Part shown: in pieces, positions 1-10,870 of the stretch | Position numbering within the stretch: the first letter of the stretch is position 1 | Layout: each line of letters begins with the position of its first letter | Assembly: GCA_029532415.1 (NCBI GenBank) | Contig: JAQOTA010000070.1 | Span: forward strand, 1,109,917-1,173,916 | Reading direction: 5' to 3' | DNA length: 64,000 nt | Source of the DNA: Marasmius tenuissimus | Taxonomy: Eukaryota; Basidiomycota; Agaricomycetes; Agaricales; Marasmiaceae | Position numbers and translations under genes: made by a program | Notes under the pieces: model-generated | The model's database searches: none | Told to the model about the DNA's origin: nothing | Seen by the model: only the letters and a program-made list of their open reading frames with translations

Positions 1-673
1 TAAATAGAACGATGGGGGACTGGGCCAAACGATTGGCTGCAGGATATATGGCCATATATTCTATTGTTAGGCTCTGGAGTCACCGCTGTCATATTCAGGA
101 GAATTCACCCGGTTCACGGCAGTGTGGCCAGAAGAAAAGAAAACAACAGCAGCTCGAAACGGTTCGTAATCCTCGCAGTCGATGCGATTGAATCAAATAG
201 AGACAGGTGGGCTTCGGGAATTGCTCCAGGCTTTTGGGCGCAAGGATATCAGAATGGGACGCGGTGTAATTTTCCCGCCATACTATATTTACCTCCCCCT
301 GACATTCAAGTATACCTCCCGCCTGATGTCGAGCCTCGACAAACAGCAATAGAACGGAACCGAGGGTACGAAGCGGGAAACAGCAAGCTGGTAATAAATC
401 AAGTGTGCGGAACTGAAACAAATGCCATCCTCCCCCCACATTGAGTGTCCAACGTTTATATGAAGTCCCCATCATTGCGGGATTTCCGGCGGCCCCCCAT
501 ATCTGTATGTCCCTATTGAGCTTTCCCGCTTTGACTTGATCTACCGAACGCACATCACGGATGTACATGTGGGTGATAGATTCCATCAATAATACAACGC
601 TCGATTATTCAGTCCCCGTACTAACGTTACTGTGGCCTAGTTTGGCCTCGAGCGTCTCCCCGGTACCGATGGG
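1..673. other. No supported gene
   Basis: This stretch lies upstream of the first recognised gene. It holds overlapping open frames on both strands, the longest on the minus strand at 95-589 (164 residues), but none has a recognisable domain, plausible splice pattern or family resemblance. The last part is presumably promoter sequence for the gene starting at 755. Confidence 0.5.
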
Positions 674-680
674 TATAAAA
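674..680 (+). promoter_or_regulatory. TATA box of the glycopeptide-like gene
   Basis: TATAAAA lies 75 bases upstream of the ATG at 755, in the usual position for a fungal TATA element. The sequence between is pyrimidine-rich, as expected for a fungal core promoter and 5' leader. Confidence 0.6.
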
Positions 681-754
681 AGTCCTCTGTGCAAGGTGAA
701 TCCTACCAGAGCTCTTCTCCAGTTCTATCTCTTCTCGGCCTCACATAACCAACC

Positions 755-1621
755 ATGCAACTCACCTCTGTCTTCACTACCCTCGCCGTTCTCGCTGCTG
801 CTGGCACCGTCATGGGCGAGCGCCATACCGTCACTATGGTCAACCGGTGAGCAGCTCGTCTAGCAGCCATCATCGTTCGACCCCTCGATACTCATTACTT
901 TTTATCCTCACAGTTGCGGTCGTGGTACTCCCCAACTTATCCGTGGACCCAACGTCTTGTCGTCTGGAGGATCCTACACCGAGAACGGCGTCCTCGCCTC
1001 AGCGATTGCCTACCTCCAAACCGGCAACTGTCTCTTCAATGGCGGTGAGTGATTACATCTGAAATCATGACGGGGAGAGATGAGATGTTGACTAAACTCG
1101 GGTACAGAGAACTGTATGACTGCTGAGGTACGTTCTGATCTTTGTGGCGAAGATATCAAACTTAATAAATCCACGCAAATAGCTTACCTTGAAGAACGCA
1201 AACCCTTCTCAGCCTGGGTCGGGATCTAGTGTCAATCTTTCTTTGATTCCACCGTGAGTTTTGTCTCCGTCTGATTCCACCAGCGGGACTCACTCATCGG
1301 AATCAATTCTCTCTAGCCACGCGTTCAACGTCCCGATTGCCTTGAAATACACCGGGTCTTGTTCCAACGGTGTTACCTGTATGTATTTTTTTTGGCCATC
1401 TATTCTATTTAGTTTCTGACGAGATCTCCACCCGATATCAACACTCATTAGGCTCCAACACCAACTGCCCTACGACGGACGCGTTCCGTGTCCCTTCCGA
1501 CACTCAAGCTCAACGTGCTTGCCAGAACAACGATGTGAGTTATCCGTTCGGCCTATTCGATTTTGTTGAGACTAACCACCTGTTTGGGTAGGTCAACTTG
1601 GAGATCACTTTCTGTCCTTGA
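755..1621 (+). CDS. Small secreted glycopeptide-like protein, 7 exons
   Basis: Predicted exons are 755-846, 914-1044, 1108-1127, 1183-1253, 1317-1378, 1452-1534 and 1592-1621. All join in frame to give 162 residues. The N-terminus (MQLTSVFTTLAVLAAAG...) is a typical signal peptide, and the mature part begins ERHTVTMVNRCG. The conserved pattern VNRCGRGTP, GSYT(E)NG, AIAYLQTG, SVNLSLIPPHAF and a cysteine-containing end (NLEITFCP) matches a family of secreted proteins usually annotated simply as 'glycopeptide' in basidiomycetes. Its biochemical role is not known to me; a thaumatin-like fold is possible but is inference. Even-numbered, well-spaced cysteines suggest disulfides. All introns are GT-AG and about 54-73 bases long. 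A TATA box sits 75 bases upstream. The frame has no lesion, so it looks functional. Confidence 0.85.
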
Positions 1622-2131
1622 GTTTGAGTCGGACAGCTTGAATACATCGGCTTTGGGGTGGGAATCTGCAACTAAATGGCTAAAAAAAGGATAGGAAATC
1701 AAGTAGTTTTATGTATGGTTCAATCAATCACAATGGGTTTTTCGTTAGTTTCAGAATCAAAAGTACTCTGCGCTTATGAGGGGATGACATTGAGATTTGT
1801 CGATACGCGGACAACTTGATGGGAGCATCGTCCCACGGTTTCGGACTTTACGGAGTGCTGATGTGGACCTCCGTCCATTCCTGGACCAATCTATAAACAG
1901 CTAACTTACCAGTCCCAATTGAATCTTCCAGCAGACCGAACATTGACATATGGGGATCACTAAAAGCTGAAATCCCGAACGTTTGATAGTGAGCACAAAT
2001 ACTTGCTTCCCAAATTCAGGCTCAAATAGATTATACAAGTGTTCCTCACGGGCTTTGGATAGCACCGTAAGTAGGCTTTCGAGGCAATATTATTGAAAAA
2101 GAAAATGATACAAAAATTTACGACTGGATCA
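1622..2131. other. Intergenic; no gene seen
   Basis: A+T-rich stretch between the glycopeptide-like gene and the decayed methyltransferase. The short open frames have no support. The original end of the methyltransferase pseudogene (in-frame TAA at 2118-2120) lies in its right edge, just before the MITE. Confidence 0.5.
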
Positions 2132-2372
2132 CAGCTAGCCCAATAATTCTAGCAAGTTTTGTGATTTTTCGTGCTCAGGATTTTTGTTTACTGTATAAAC
2201 ACAATGTTATTTCCTACTGAATGTGAACTGAATGAGCTCCGTAGGTGCTAGTGGGGCCTATTACCCTCCCACACCACAACTGTACTGAATCAGGTCATAT
2301 TTAGTTTGATCACTAAACAAAAATCCTGAGCACAAAAAACCGCGAAACTTGCCAGAATTGTTGGGCCAGCTG
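2132..2372. mobile_element. MITE-like element with long terminal inverted repeats
   Basis: A 241-base insert absent from the intact paralog. Its ends are inverted repeats of about 60 bases, beginning CAGCT(A/G)GCCCAA(T/C)AATTCT and differing at several sites. The flanking dinucleotide CA occurs on both sides (2130-2131 and 2373-2374), consistent with a 2-base target duplication. It carries no coding capacity. It lies in the last exon of the methyltransferase pseudogene and supplies an artificial reading-frame tail to 2313. The family is unknown to me. Confidence 0.75.
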
Positions 2373-2905
2373 CAAACAGAACTCGAGTAAACACGTCTCC
2401 GCAAAGTCCCAAACCTCAATCAGCTCGAGGCCCGCTTTCGTGCTAGAAATAAATGTGGTTAGCCTACTGAGTGTGAGATTGATGAGCTCAACTGACCCAA
2501 GTGCCACATACCCCTCACATGTTCTCTCGTGGCTGTTGCACGTTGCTGGCACATTCTGCGATCCGTTAGTACGATGTCCTGGTTTTAATGCCGGATATTA
2601 CCTGTTCCGTAGTTGGAAAGTAGTGGCGCGGGGCCTGAAGGTTTTATGAATGGTCAGCGTCCCCTAGATTTACCATAAGGCAAGGGTCGAGCACACATTC
2701 TCAATCCCGACTTTGTTCGAGTCATTAGTGCTGTTTTCTAAGTAGATGTGTTTCAAAATAAGCTCGTCTTCAAAAAGTGGTGAGATTAGGTACTGGAAGA
2801 TTTCGGAAGATGACTTACGGATAAGCAGACGGCTTTGCAGCGTCATAGTGCTGGCTAAATTGCGGAGAATTGTCATAGCATCCGAGTCTGGCCAGTCGTG
2901 TATTA

Positions 2906-3287
2906 CTGACCTATTTTATTCAATTCGTATGGGGCTTTCGGTGTGACGAAAATTTTTGCCGGTGCAAATTCGTCTAGTGGGCAAGTGACTGGTGACAAGA
3001 ATGAAAATTCGTATGAAACTTTCAGGCCACCGGTCACTAGGAGAGAACGAGCGAAGAGGACGACGACGGGTGTGGCTGCCGCAAGCAGAAATCCGCGAAA
3101 AACACCTGATTAGGGCCAAAAAATCCTGGAAAAGGTAAGTTTCTCGCCTTTTTTTGAGCGTCTCTGAAATTTGTCACATGTTGAGACAATTTGTATGACC
3201 ACCCTGTGACTGGGTGACCATACGAAAAATTTTTGTATGCTCAGGGGCCTGTGACGTGTGATATACAAATTGAATAAAATAGGTCAG
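2906..3287. mobile_element. TA-flanked MITE, Tc1/mariner-like
   Basis: A 382-base insert absent from the intact paralog. The ends are perfect 20-base inverted repeats (CTGACCTATTTTATTCAATT and its complement), flanked on both sides by TA (2904-2905 and 3288-3289), the target duplication of Tc1/mariner transposons. No transposase is encoded, so this is a non-autonomous element. It sits within the exon of the pseudogene that should encode the KHIIHDW motif. Confidence 0.85.
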
Positions 3288-3660
3288 TACGTGCTTCATC
3301 TATGCAGAAACAAAGTGAATAAAACCTTTACGAAGAAGGCGCCAAAAACAAACAAAGTATATATCCTGAGTCCTGACCCACAACGGGTGCTTGCTGTAAG
3401 AAGTTGACGGGAACGAATCAGACCTATTCAGCATTCAATGCCTCTGAAGGTTTATTGGACCATAGCTGAAAGGCATGTCAATGAATGCTCTGTGAATTAG
3501 TATGCTTTATACGTACTATTTTGCTTGTTTCAGCGGTCCTGGAAGATCTTGTAGGGTAATGGATAAGTGGGGGTGCGCCTTGGCTACTGCTAGAGGTACG
3601 GTTCCGACTCCTGAGCCCACATCGCAGAGGGTTGTAACCTGAGGCATCGTAGCCCACGGG

Positions 3661-4129
3661 TGTTACGAATCCACCTATTGTTTTCCCTTTCCTTGGTCCC
3701 CAGGTACTTTTTCCTCATGTTTTTCTCTTTATTTCCCATGGTTACATGCTCTCACCATTGCATTCTGGCCCCCATATCATTACCTGGTACTACCTGGTGT
3801 TCCACATTGTTTCCAGATATTTTCCCAGCATACCATATGGTTTCCACTATGACCCTGTTTCCACATGTATCCCTTGATTCTTATCATTTGTTCTTTCAGT
3901 TTTCCTCTTTTACCTTCGCTCCCATGATATCTCTACAGCTTGGTTCTGTCATATATAATCATGGACACTTCTAGATAGTCCCCCAGTCTGACAACTTCAT
4001 CTCATAGTGCCTGTATCCAGCATGTACTATCTTACACTTGCCTTACTCAAATCCATCTTCTCTACTTCGCACTCTTGACCCTGTTGGTGGCCTGAGGGGT
4101 TTTCCTAGTCACTGGCCTCGTTCTTGACA
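3661..4129. mobile_element. Solo LTR (469 bases) with 5-base target duplication
   Basis: The insert starts TGTTACGAAT and ends CGTTCTTGACA, the TG...CA ends of a retroviral-type LTR, and is flanked by ACGGG on both sides (3656-3660 and 4130-4134). The target site is single in the intact paralog (CCCATGGG region near 12546-12553). No internal element sequence remains, so it is best read as a solo LTR left by recombination between two LTRs. It interrupts the DFPW codons just before the SAM-binding motif of the methyltransferase. It does not resemble either LTR pair in this window. Confidence 0.85.
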
Positions 4130-5185
4130 ACGGGAAGTCTGGGCAGCTCAGGTAAGGGACATGATTTAAACTGAGGGCAAATGAACTCACTGTCCGCAAC
4201 TGATATCTCTCCACTGGCCATACTCCACCCTGACATGGCTTTATCGGAACGCAAGGGACGTCAAAATTAGCTCAAGTGCTCCCCAAGGATACGAGAGCCT
4301 AGTGCAAACCTGTGCCACGTCCGGCTTGTGAATGAGGATACAGATATCATTAGTTTCGTTTCAATGTGGACAATCTTGAATCACTAGACCTACATGAACC
4401 TTGCACCAGTCAAAGAACGAAGCATCCTTCACCTCTCTATGTACTGCGTACGAGAAAGCGGTCTTATCAACCGCGACACTCGCCCCATATTCCGGGTCGA
4501 CGAAGGCCTCTGGAATAGAATTAACGCCCTGTAAGACCTTCCTGGTGAGCAATACAACAAGCGCCGACACGGGATTTGAGCTCAGGAGCATGAGAGACAG
4601 CCGTGTATTTGCGAAGGTGTTGTCTGACACTAACACAAAAAGAGTTTCCCGCAGTGAGATTCGAAGATAGCAAATCCTAATAAGACGAATACAACACCTT
4701 CTTTGAAACATCCTCGGGTCGCAAGGAGGCGTAGAACCTGTCTGAGTTTGTTCGTGTCGAGGGAAGCTTCGGCCACGATCCTTTCGATATGCAAGCCTTC
4801 GGGAGAACCTTTCAATAGATCGGCAATTTTTCTTTCGACAACGAGCCTCATGCACGGAGCTTCGTAAGGTATGCTTCGCTGAAGGGAGGGTCTCAGATAT
4901 GATAGCTGGACTGACAAAAAGGTAAAAAGGAAACTGATGTTGACAATTGTGTGCATCGGTTGAGCCAACGTCGTACAGAGACGCTCACAGGCCCCCGCTA
5001 ACACTCGAATGGCCTGCTTTAACGCCAAGATGTTTGAAGCAGAATCGAGAAAATGAAGCGTGGTGTCACTAGGCGACGGTATGCCATCCCCGGTCTTGCG
5101 ATATTCCCGCCACTGCGCCGTGTGTGGCACACTTAATGAGCTCCATAAGAGCATCAATATCGAGAGTATCTGTAAGGGCAGTCAT

Positions 5186-5734
5186 AGCGAGGAAGGAGAG
5201 CGGTATGCACAAGTTTCACAAGTGCATACAACCACAGGGCTTTTATACGCCTTTCAATTGTCCTTGTAATTGCAGACAAATACGGGTGATAGTTATGACA
5301 AGACAATTTGGAGACTCCCAACAATTTAGTATCAGTTTTTCAGCGTCGATAGATGCCCATAGTATCTAAACGAGCCTCGCAATTGAGATCTAATTCATGT
5401 GATGGACAAGGGCACAGGACGGCAATGAAGAATGCTGAGAGGAGATGTTTTTGGGTTTTTGGGTTATCGATATAATATATCATAACGACAGCGCGTGTGC
5501 TTTTTACTCGATTCATCTGAAGCCACAAGCGCCACCTCATCAACTTCTATCAAGGTGGCGCAGGGACAATATAGTAATCCTAGTGAGACAAGACGGTTCG
5601 CAAGGGCGTGTATTGATAGCGTTATCTTCTGTGAGGGAAGGAGGGGCAACTCTTCGATTCATTGGTATTAGGGTCAAATGACGATAGACAGTGAAGGAGG
5701 GAAATTGTCTCGGTCCACTCTGCTGGTTTGAACG
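5186..5734. other. Intergenic; upstream region of the pseudogene
   Basis: Contains the former promoter of the methyltransferase pseudogene: on the minus strand a TATAAAA-type motif lies near 5240-5250, about 60 bases before the old ATG. No gene was recognised. The final five bases (5730-5734, GAACG) are the left target duplication of the copia element. Confidence 0.5.
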
Positions 5735-6097
5735 AGTCGCGAGTAACGGTGAAGAGTATCGAGTTTACCGGAAGAGCGGAGTTGACGAGTAGTGAAGAGT
5801 AAGTCGGAGCTAGGGCTCAACGTAGAAGAGAGAAAGTAGAATGATAATTATACAGGACGAGAGAGAGAGCTTATATACTGTAGAGTGAACTACGGAGTCC
5901 AGATATCTAATCTGTAAGTACATATGACGAAATGGAGATAGAGGCATAGGGCATGAGAAATGAGTAAGTGAGATCGTAAAAGTGGAGATTAACTACTGTG
6001 CATGATATAGTACAGATCGGAGGTCAAGGGTTGTATAGTACAATAGGTCCTAGGGTTAGTGAGGTCATAAGGTGTGTATATAGCGTGTAATTCAACT
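5735..6097 (-). repeat. 3' LTR of the copia element
   Basis: 363 bases, matching 10503-10865 at all but one site. It carries a TATATAAG-type motif on the minus strand near 5870-5880. Its first bases (AGTTGA) provide the pol stop codon, so the coding sequence runs six bases into the LTR. Confidence 0.95.
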
Positions 6098-9000
6098 CTC
6101 CCCCTCAGCGCCGGTGGCGAGGTTGAGTTGTGAGACGAGGTCTAAGTGACGAGGCGCTGAAAGAGCCTTGGTGAAAATATCGGCGAGGTTGGAGTCGGTA
6201 TGGATGTAGCGAGGTTCAATGTCTCCATTCTTCACGGAGTCCCTGCAGAAGTGGTGGCGAATAGCAATGTGCTTAGTGCGGGAATGAAGGTCTTGGTTCT
6301 GAGCGAAAGCGAGTGCTGCCTGGTTGTCGACGTGGAGAATGGTGGGTTCAGGTTGGGGAGAACCGAGTTCGGCAAGAACGGCTCGGAGCCAGATAGCCTC
6401 ACGGGTGGCGTGTGTCATGGCCATGTATTCGGCTTCCATGGTGGAAAGAGAGACGGTGGGCTGCTTCTTGGCTGACCATGAGATCGGTCCGCCGTAATGG
6501 AATAGGAAACCTGATATGGAGCGGCGATCGGAAAGGTTACCAGCCCAATCTGCATCGGAGAAGCCGATGAGTCGATCATCAGATGTGATACCGCCTAAAG
6601 TGAGTTGTAGATTGGCGGTGCCTTTAATGTAGCGGAATACACGTTTGACGGCAGTCCAATGTGCCTGGGAAGGATTGGAGGAGAACTGGGATAGATGAGT
6701 GACAGCGAAAGCGATGTCAAGACGGGTCCCCAAAGCAAGGTACATGAGGGAACCGATGGCGAGTTGATAAGGAGTGTTCTCCATGGAAGGGTCGGCTTCA
6801 CCAGCGGGAAGAGGTGCGAGTTTGACATGAGTGTCGAGTGGAGTGGGAGCGGTGTTGGCGTTGGTGAGTCCGAGTCTGTCAACAATCTTCCGCGCGTAGC
6901 TAGCCTGTGAAAGGTAGATGAGGCGTTTAGAGCGGTCACGGTAAATTTCAAAACCGATCATAGCGCGGATTTCACCCAGGTCGTTCATCTCGAAGGAGGA
7001 GCCGAGTTCTTGTTTGGACTGAATGAGGCGTTGCTTGGTGGTGGCGAGAGCGAAGTCGTCGATGTGAATAGCCAGGAATTCGAGACCGTTAGCATATTGG
7101 CGAATGAATAAGGTAGGGTGAGAACTCAATGGACGAAAGCCAAACTTTGCGAGTTCTGTCTCGTAAACTCCACGCCAAGCATTTCCAGATTGTCGTAAGC
7201 CGTAAAGTGCCTTGTGCAGTTTCCAAACATTGGTGGTGCCGTCGTTAAAGCCGGGTGGTTGAATCATGTAGATCTCGTGTTCGAGTTTGCCGTTGAGATA
7301 AGCGCCTACGGCGTCCATGCAGTGGATCTCGAGATCTAGGGATGCGGATAAGGAAAGGAAGAGGCGAAATGATTCGAGTCGGAGTGATGGAGCGTATGTG
7401 TCTTTGAAATCTATATCGCGTTGTTGAGTGTATCCCTGCGCAACCAGTCGAGCTTTAAAAATTTCCTCATTGCCTCCCTGCGCAGGCTTATACTTGAATA
7501 CCCATTTCGACTTAACAGTCTTTCGATCGGCGGGGAGTGGAGCTGACGTGTAGGTACCTTTCTTCTGGAGAGTAGCGAGTTCCTTCAGCATGGCTTCGCG
7601 CCATTTGGGCCAATGTGGGCTAGCTTGAGCTTCAGCGAGTGAGGATGGTGAAGGGATAGGTTCGTCGAGTGTAGTTGTCATCGCGTATGCAGTAACGTCA
7701 GGTTCGTCGGCAATAAGTGAATGATCAGGCACAGTTGTCCTCCATGCGTCTGGACGATTAGCCTGATTCGGGGAGTTGAGATGCCGGAATCCTGGATCTG
7801 GGATAGTGCTGCGAGTTGTAGTGCGATCTGGTGCTGTGGCAGTGGTGTGGTCGACGAATCCAAAAGAAGTCTGAAGTCCCTTCAACTCATTTGTCAAGCG
7901 TTTAGGTGCTGGGGTTCTGATGATAGGTACCGTTGTCTCAGTTGGAGTCTGCGGGAAGGATAGAGTTGGTGGAGAAAGAGGGGTAGGAGTGCTAAATGGA
8001 GTAGGATGCGATGGTTGGACAGGAGTGGTAGATGAGATCTTGGAAGTGGAAGGAGTTGGAGTTGGAGATGGAATCCGAGGAGCCGCGGCAGGCGTAGAAG
8101 GTGGTGAAGTTTGAGTGGAAGGATCTAGATCAGATGTATCTCTCTCCCCCTTAGGTCCTGGAACGAGTATAGGTTCGTCAGGGACCGTGGGGAAAATGAC
8201 ATCACGAGAGGATTGTGCCTTCTGGCCGCCGGGGAGCATGTAAAGATAAGATTTCGTGTTGTCAGAAAGTCCGACAAAAACGGCTGAGTTAGATTTGGCA
8301 CGCGTCTTATCAATAGACGAAGCAGGCTCCTTCAGGACGTAGCAGGGAGAACCAAATGGGTGAATGGTGGAGTAGTCGGGATCACGTTTGTAGAGAGCTC
8401 GGAAGGGAGTAGAACCATTGAGTGCTCTCGTAGGCGCGCGGTTGCGAATGTAGTTGGCGTAAGTTACGGCGAGATTCCAGTAGACAGGTGGGAGTGAAGC
8501 GTGGTTCATCATCGCGCGTGCGGCCTCGAGAGTGGTTCTGTGAGCTCGTTCAGCAATACCATTCTGCTCGGAAGTGTATGGGGCAGTGGTTTGGAGAGTT
8601 ATACCGTGGTCCTTCGCCCATTTCTTGAATTCTCCTGATTCTGCTAGCTCCTTGGCATTGTCGATGCGGATGGTCTTCAACTTGTTCCCCGAGGAATTCT
8701 CCATCCAGGACTTGTACTGCTGTACACAGAGTCGGGCATCACTCTTCGATTTGAGTGGTTCTGATGCGTCCCAGCGTGTCGCGTGATCTATGATTTTGAG
8801 TGAATAACTATACCCACCGAAAGCGGTCGTGCGGGCAGGGCCCCAGATGTCAACACATGCAAGATTACCGGGTTGGATGGTGGAGTGATCGGATGTGGAC
8901 TCTTTGGGAAGAGGGGTGTGATGTTGTTTTGCTGTGATACACGCGGCGCAGCTGGTGAGAGGAAGTGATGTGCCTGGGTCGGAGATTTTGATAAGGTCGA

Positions 9001-10414
9001 GGGAAGCAAGTTTCTTGAGCGCTTGCTCATTGATGTGCGCAAGGGAGTTGTGCCATTCACGCATTGAACGGGAAATGCCGGAGTTGGTAACGAGAGCAGT
9101 GGAAGAATAGTTGGAGTCCATGATCTGGACGTGATAGAGATGATTGATCATGATGCCGTGTCCCATTAGAGTTCCGTCGGATTTGAACATTCGAAGTTCT
9201 TTTCCTTTCGACATGTGGGAACCGCCGGCATCTGCAAGGCGAGTGAGCGAGATCAAATTAAATTTGGCAGTAGGAACGTAAGCTGTGTTTCGAAGTTCGA
9301 TCTGATGGTGTTTGCCGTTCTCGTGTCATAAGGTGATGGATACAGTGCCGTGTCCCTTAATGGTTGATTTTCCGGTATAGCCGCAGACAGTTTCATTGGC
9401 GGGTGTGAAAGATCTGAATAGAGATCGATCAGTGCAGAAGTGGCGAGTAGCACCCGTGTCGGCGAGCCAAGGGACGGAAGTAGCAGTGCGAGCAACTGCA
9501 ACGGTGTCTTCATCAGTCTCGGAGATGACGGCAAATCCATAGTCGGGGGTTGATTGAGAAGTAGTGACATTGGCGCGTGAATTGTGTGATTGGTTCCTAG
9601 CTGCTTTGCCGGCTTCGGTCTGAGGATCTCCTCGTTGCCGTTTGAGACAGTGTTTGGAATAATGGCCTTTGATGCCGCAGTGGTGGCAGATGACGTTGGG
9701 GTTGCCGGCCTTACGCTTTGGTCGGCGTGAATTGTTGTTGGAGTGAGTTTGGAAGGCTTGGGCAGATGAGGAGGAGTTGCCGGATCTGTGTGCACGTCGT
9801 TCAGCCTTGGCAAGTAAACGACGAATTAATTTAGAAGGTCTGCCAAGATCTGCGTCGTTGAGCCCGGAGACAACGGGGTCCCAGGACTCTGGTAAAGATA
9901 AGAGAAGTGTGGAATTGAATTCCTCATCGGGTAGGTCGTGTCTGAGAGAATTGAGTTTGAAGGAATATTCTTGTAGTTTGTCGATATGTTTCTGCATGTC
10001 GTCGCCGTCCGAGTAGTGTAGTTGGGCCATGTTCCTTTTGACCATTACGGGTCCTAAGGCGCCATGGGGCTTAAAGTAGCCGGCGATTTCTTGTAGTAAC
10101 TGATATGAGGTGTGAGCGTTGGCGAAACGTTTGACCAAGGTGTTGGACAGTCGGAAACGGATGGCTCGAGAAGCTTTCTTGTCCTTCTTGTCCCAATTGA
10201 GGATTGCGACGTCTTCCGTCTTCTGACGTTCTTTGAAGGCATCGTCCGATTCGCCTTTAGCTTTAATGATGGGGTTCGGACATGTTTCGACGCCAGTGGC
10301 GATTTCGAGGACTTGGAGTTCGTCGAGGACGTCGGTGATTTTAATGAGCCAGCCGGGGTAACGTTCCTTGGTGTCGAGAGCTTCGATGACGATCTTGTCG
10401 AAGGTAGTAGTCAT
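6092..10414 (-). CDS. Copia Gag-Pol polyprotein with one in-frame UGA
   Basis: A single frame of 1440 codons read from the ATG at 10414 to the stop at 6092-6094, interrupted once by UGA at 9326-9328 (codon 363). N-terminal Gag (UBN2-type) has a CCHC zinc knuckle (CHHCGIKGHYSKHC, about residues 240-255). The aspartic protease motif WLADTGATRHF follows at about residue 312. After the stop, PR continues (NLISLTRLADAG). Integrase has the H-H-C-C finger (WHNSLAH...CAACITAKQHH) and the catalytic region with VDIWGP and TIRIDNAKEL...SEQNGIAERAH. Reverse transcriptase has the active-site motif IHIDDF and YGLRQSGNAW. RNase H has FSDADWAGN, STMEAEYMA and RTKHIAIRHHF. The UGA lies inside the protease, not between domains, so it is more likely an inactivating mutation than programmed readthrough. 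Apart from that the frame is open. Confidence 0.93.
6098..6106 (-). other. Polypurine tract of the copia element
   Basis: GAGGGGGAG on the minus strand lies directly against the 3' LTR. This is the expected primer site for plus-strand DNA synthesis. Confidence 0.8.
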
Positions 10415-10487
10415 GACGAGAATAGAAGTTGATGGTGAGGAGTGAATAGAATTACGAGAGGGTCGAGTAGATTGTGATGCGACAAAA

Positions 10488-10502
10488 GTGTTGCTGCTAC
10501 CA
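10488..10502 (-). other. Primer-binding site of the copia element
   Basis: On the minus strand TGGTAGCAGCAACAC starts at the base next to the 5' LTR. It begins TGG, complementary to a tRNA CCA end. The TGGTAGC start resembles the initiator-methionine tRNA primer used by many copia elements; the exact tRNA is inferred. Confidence 0.7.
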
Positions 10503-10865
10503 AGTCACGAGTAACGGTGAAGAGTATCGAGTTTACCGGAAGAGCGGAGTTGACGAGTAGTGAAGAGTAAGTCGGAGCTAGGGCTCAACGTAGAAGAGAG
10601 AAAGTAGAATGATAATTATACAGGACGAGAGAGAGAGCTTATATACTGTAGAGTGAACTACGGAGTCCAGATATCTAATCTGTAAGTACATATGACGAAA
10701 TGGAGATAGAGGCATAGGGCATGAGAAATGAGTAAGTGAGATCGTAAAAGTGGAGATTAACTACTGTGCATGATATAGTACAGATCGGAGGTCAAGGGTT
10801 GTATAGTACAATAGGTCCTAGGGTTAGTGAGGTCATAAGGTGTGTATATAGCGTGTAATTCAACT
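10503..10865 (-). repeat. 5' LTR of the copia element
   Basis: 363 bases, matching 5735-6097 at all but one site. It contains the presumed promoter driving gag-pol leftwards. It is followed on the right by the target duplication GAACG (10866-10870). Confidence 0.95.
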
Positions 10866-10870
10866 GAACG

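Larger units (their letters stand above)
2118..5185 (-). pseudogene. Plant-type O-methyltransferase pseudogene, broken by three transposon insertions
   Basis: Read on the minus strand from 5185 this is a paralog of the intact gene at 11612-13585, recognisable exon by exon: dimerisation segment (MRLVVERKIADLL...LHIERIV...LRQVLRLLATRGCF), the VDPEYGASVAVDKT region and the SAM-binding stretch LCDVGSGVG at about 3600. Lesions seen by comparison: an extra base near 5106-5108 (CCC against CC) shifts the first exon; the acceptor of the RSDKAMSG exon is changed from AG to TG at 4253; a solo LTR (3661-4129) splits the DFPW codons; a TA-flanked MITE (2906-3287) splits the exon for KHIIHDW; one C is missing near 2630 and an in-frame TAA stands at 2585-2587; a second MITE (2132-2372) replaces the C-terminus. 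It cannot make a functional enzyme. The duplicate partner is 8 kb away in the same orientation, separated by a copia element. Confidence 0.9.
5735..10865 (-). mobile_element. Young full-length Ty1/copia retrotransposon
   Basis: The 5.1-kb element lies on the minus strand with two 363-base LTRs (5735-6097 and 10503-10865) and target duplications GAACG at 5730-5734 and 10866-10870. By eye the LTRs differ at one site (g5739 against a10507), so the insertion is recent. Order inside: LTR, primer-binding site, gag, protease, integrase, reverse transcriptase, RNase H, polypurine tract, LTR. This PR-IN-RT-RH order defines copia. The LTR termini on the coding strand read AGTTGA...GCGACT, not the canonical TG...CA. 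It sits in the spacer between two duplicated methyltransferase genes, both in the same orientation as the element. Confidence 0.95.

Noticed and set aside
95..589. 164-residue minus-strand open frame at the left edge
   Set aside because: No domain, no family pattern, and it overlaps a plus-strand frame of similar quality; probably chance.
9326..9328. Copia UGA considered as programmed readthrough like that of the gypsy element
   Set aside because: It interrupts the protease domain itself rather than a domain border and is followed by CAC, not a readthrough-type context; a simple nonsense mutation is more likely.
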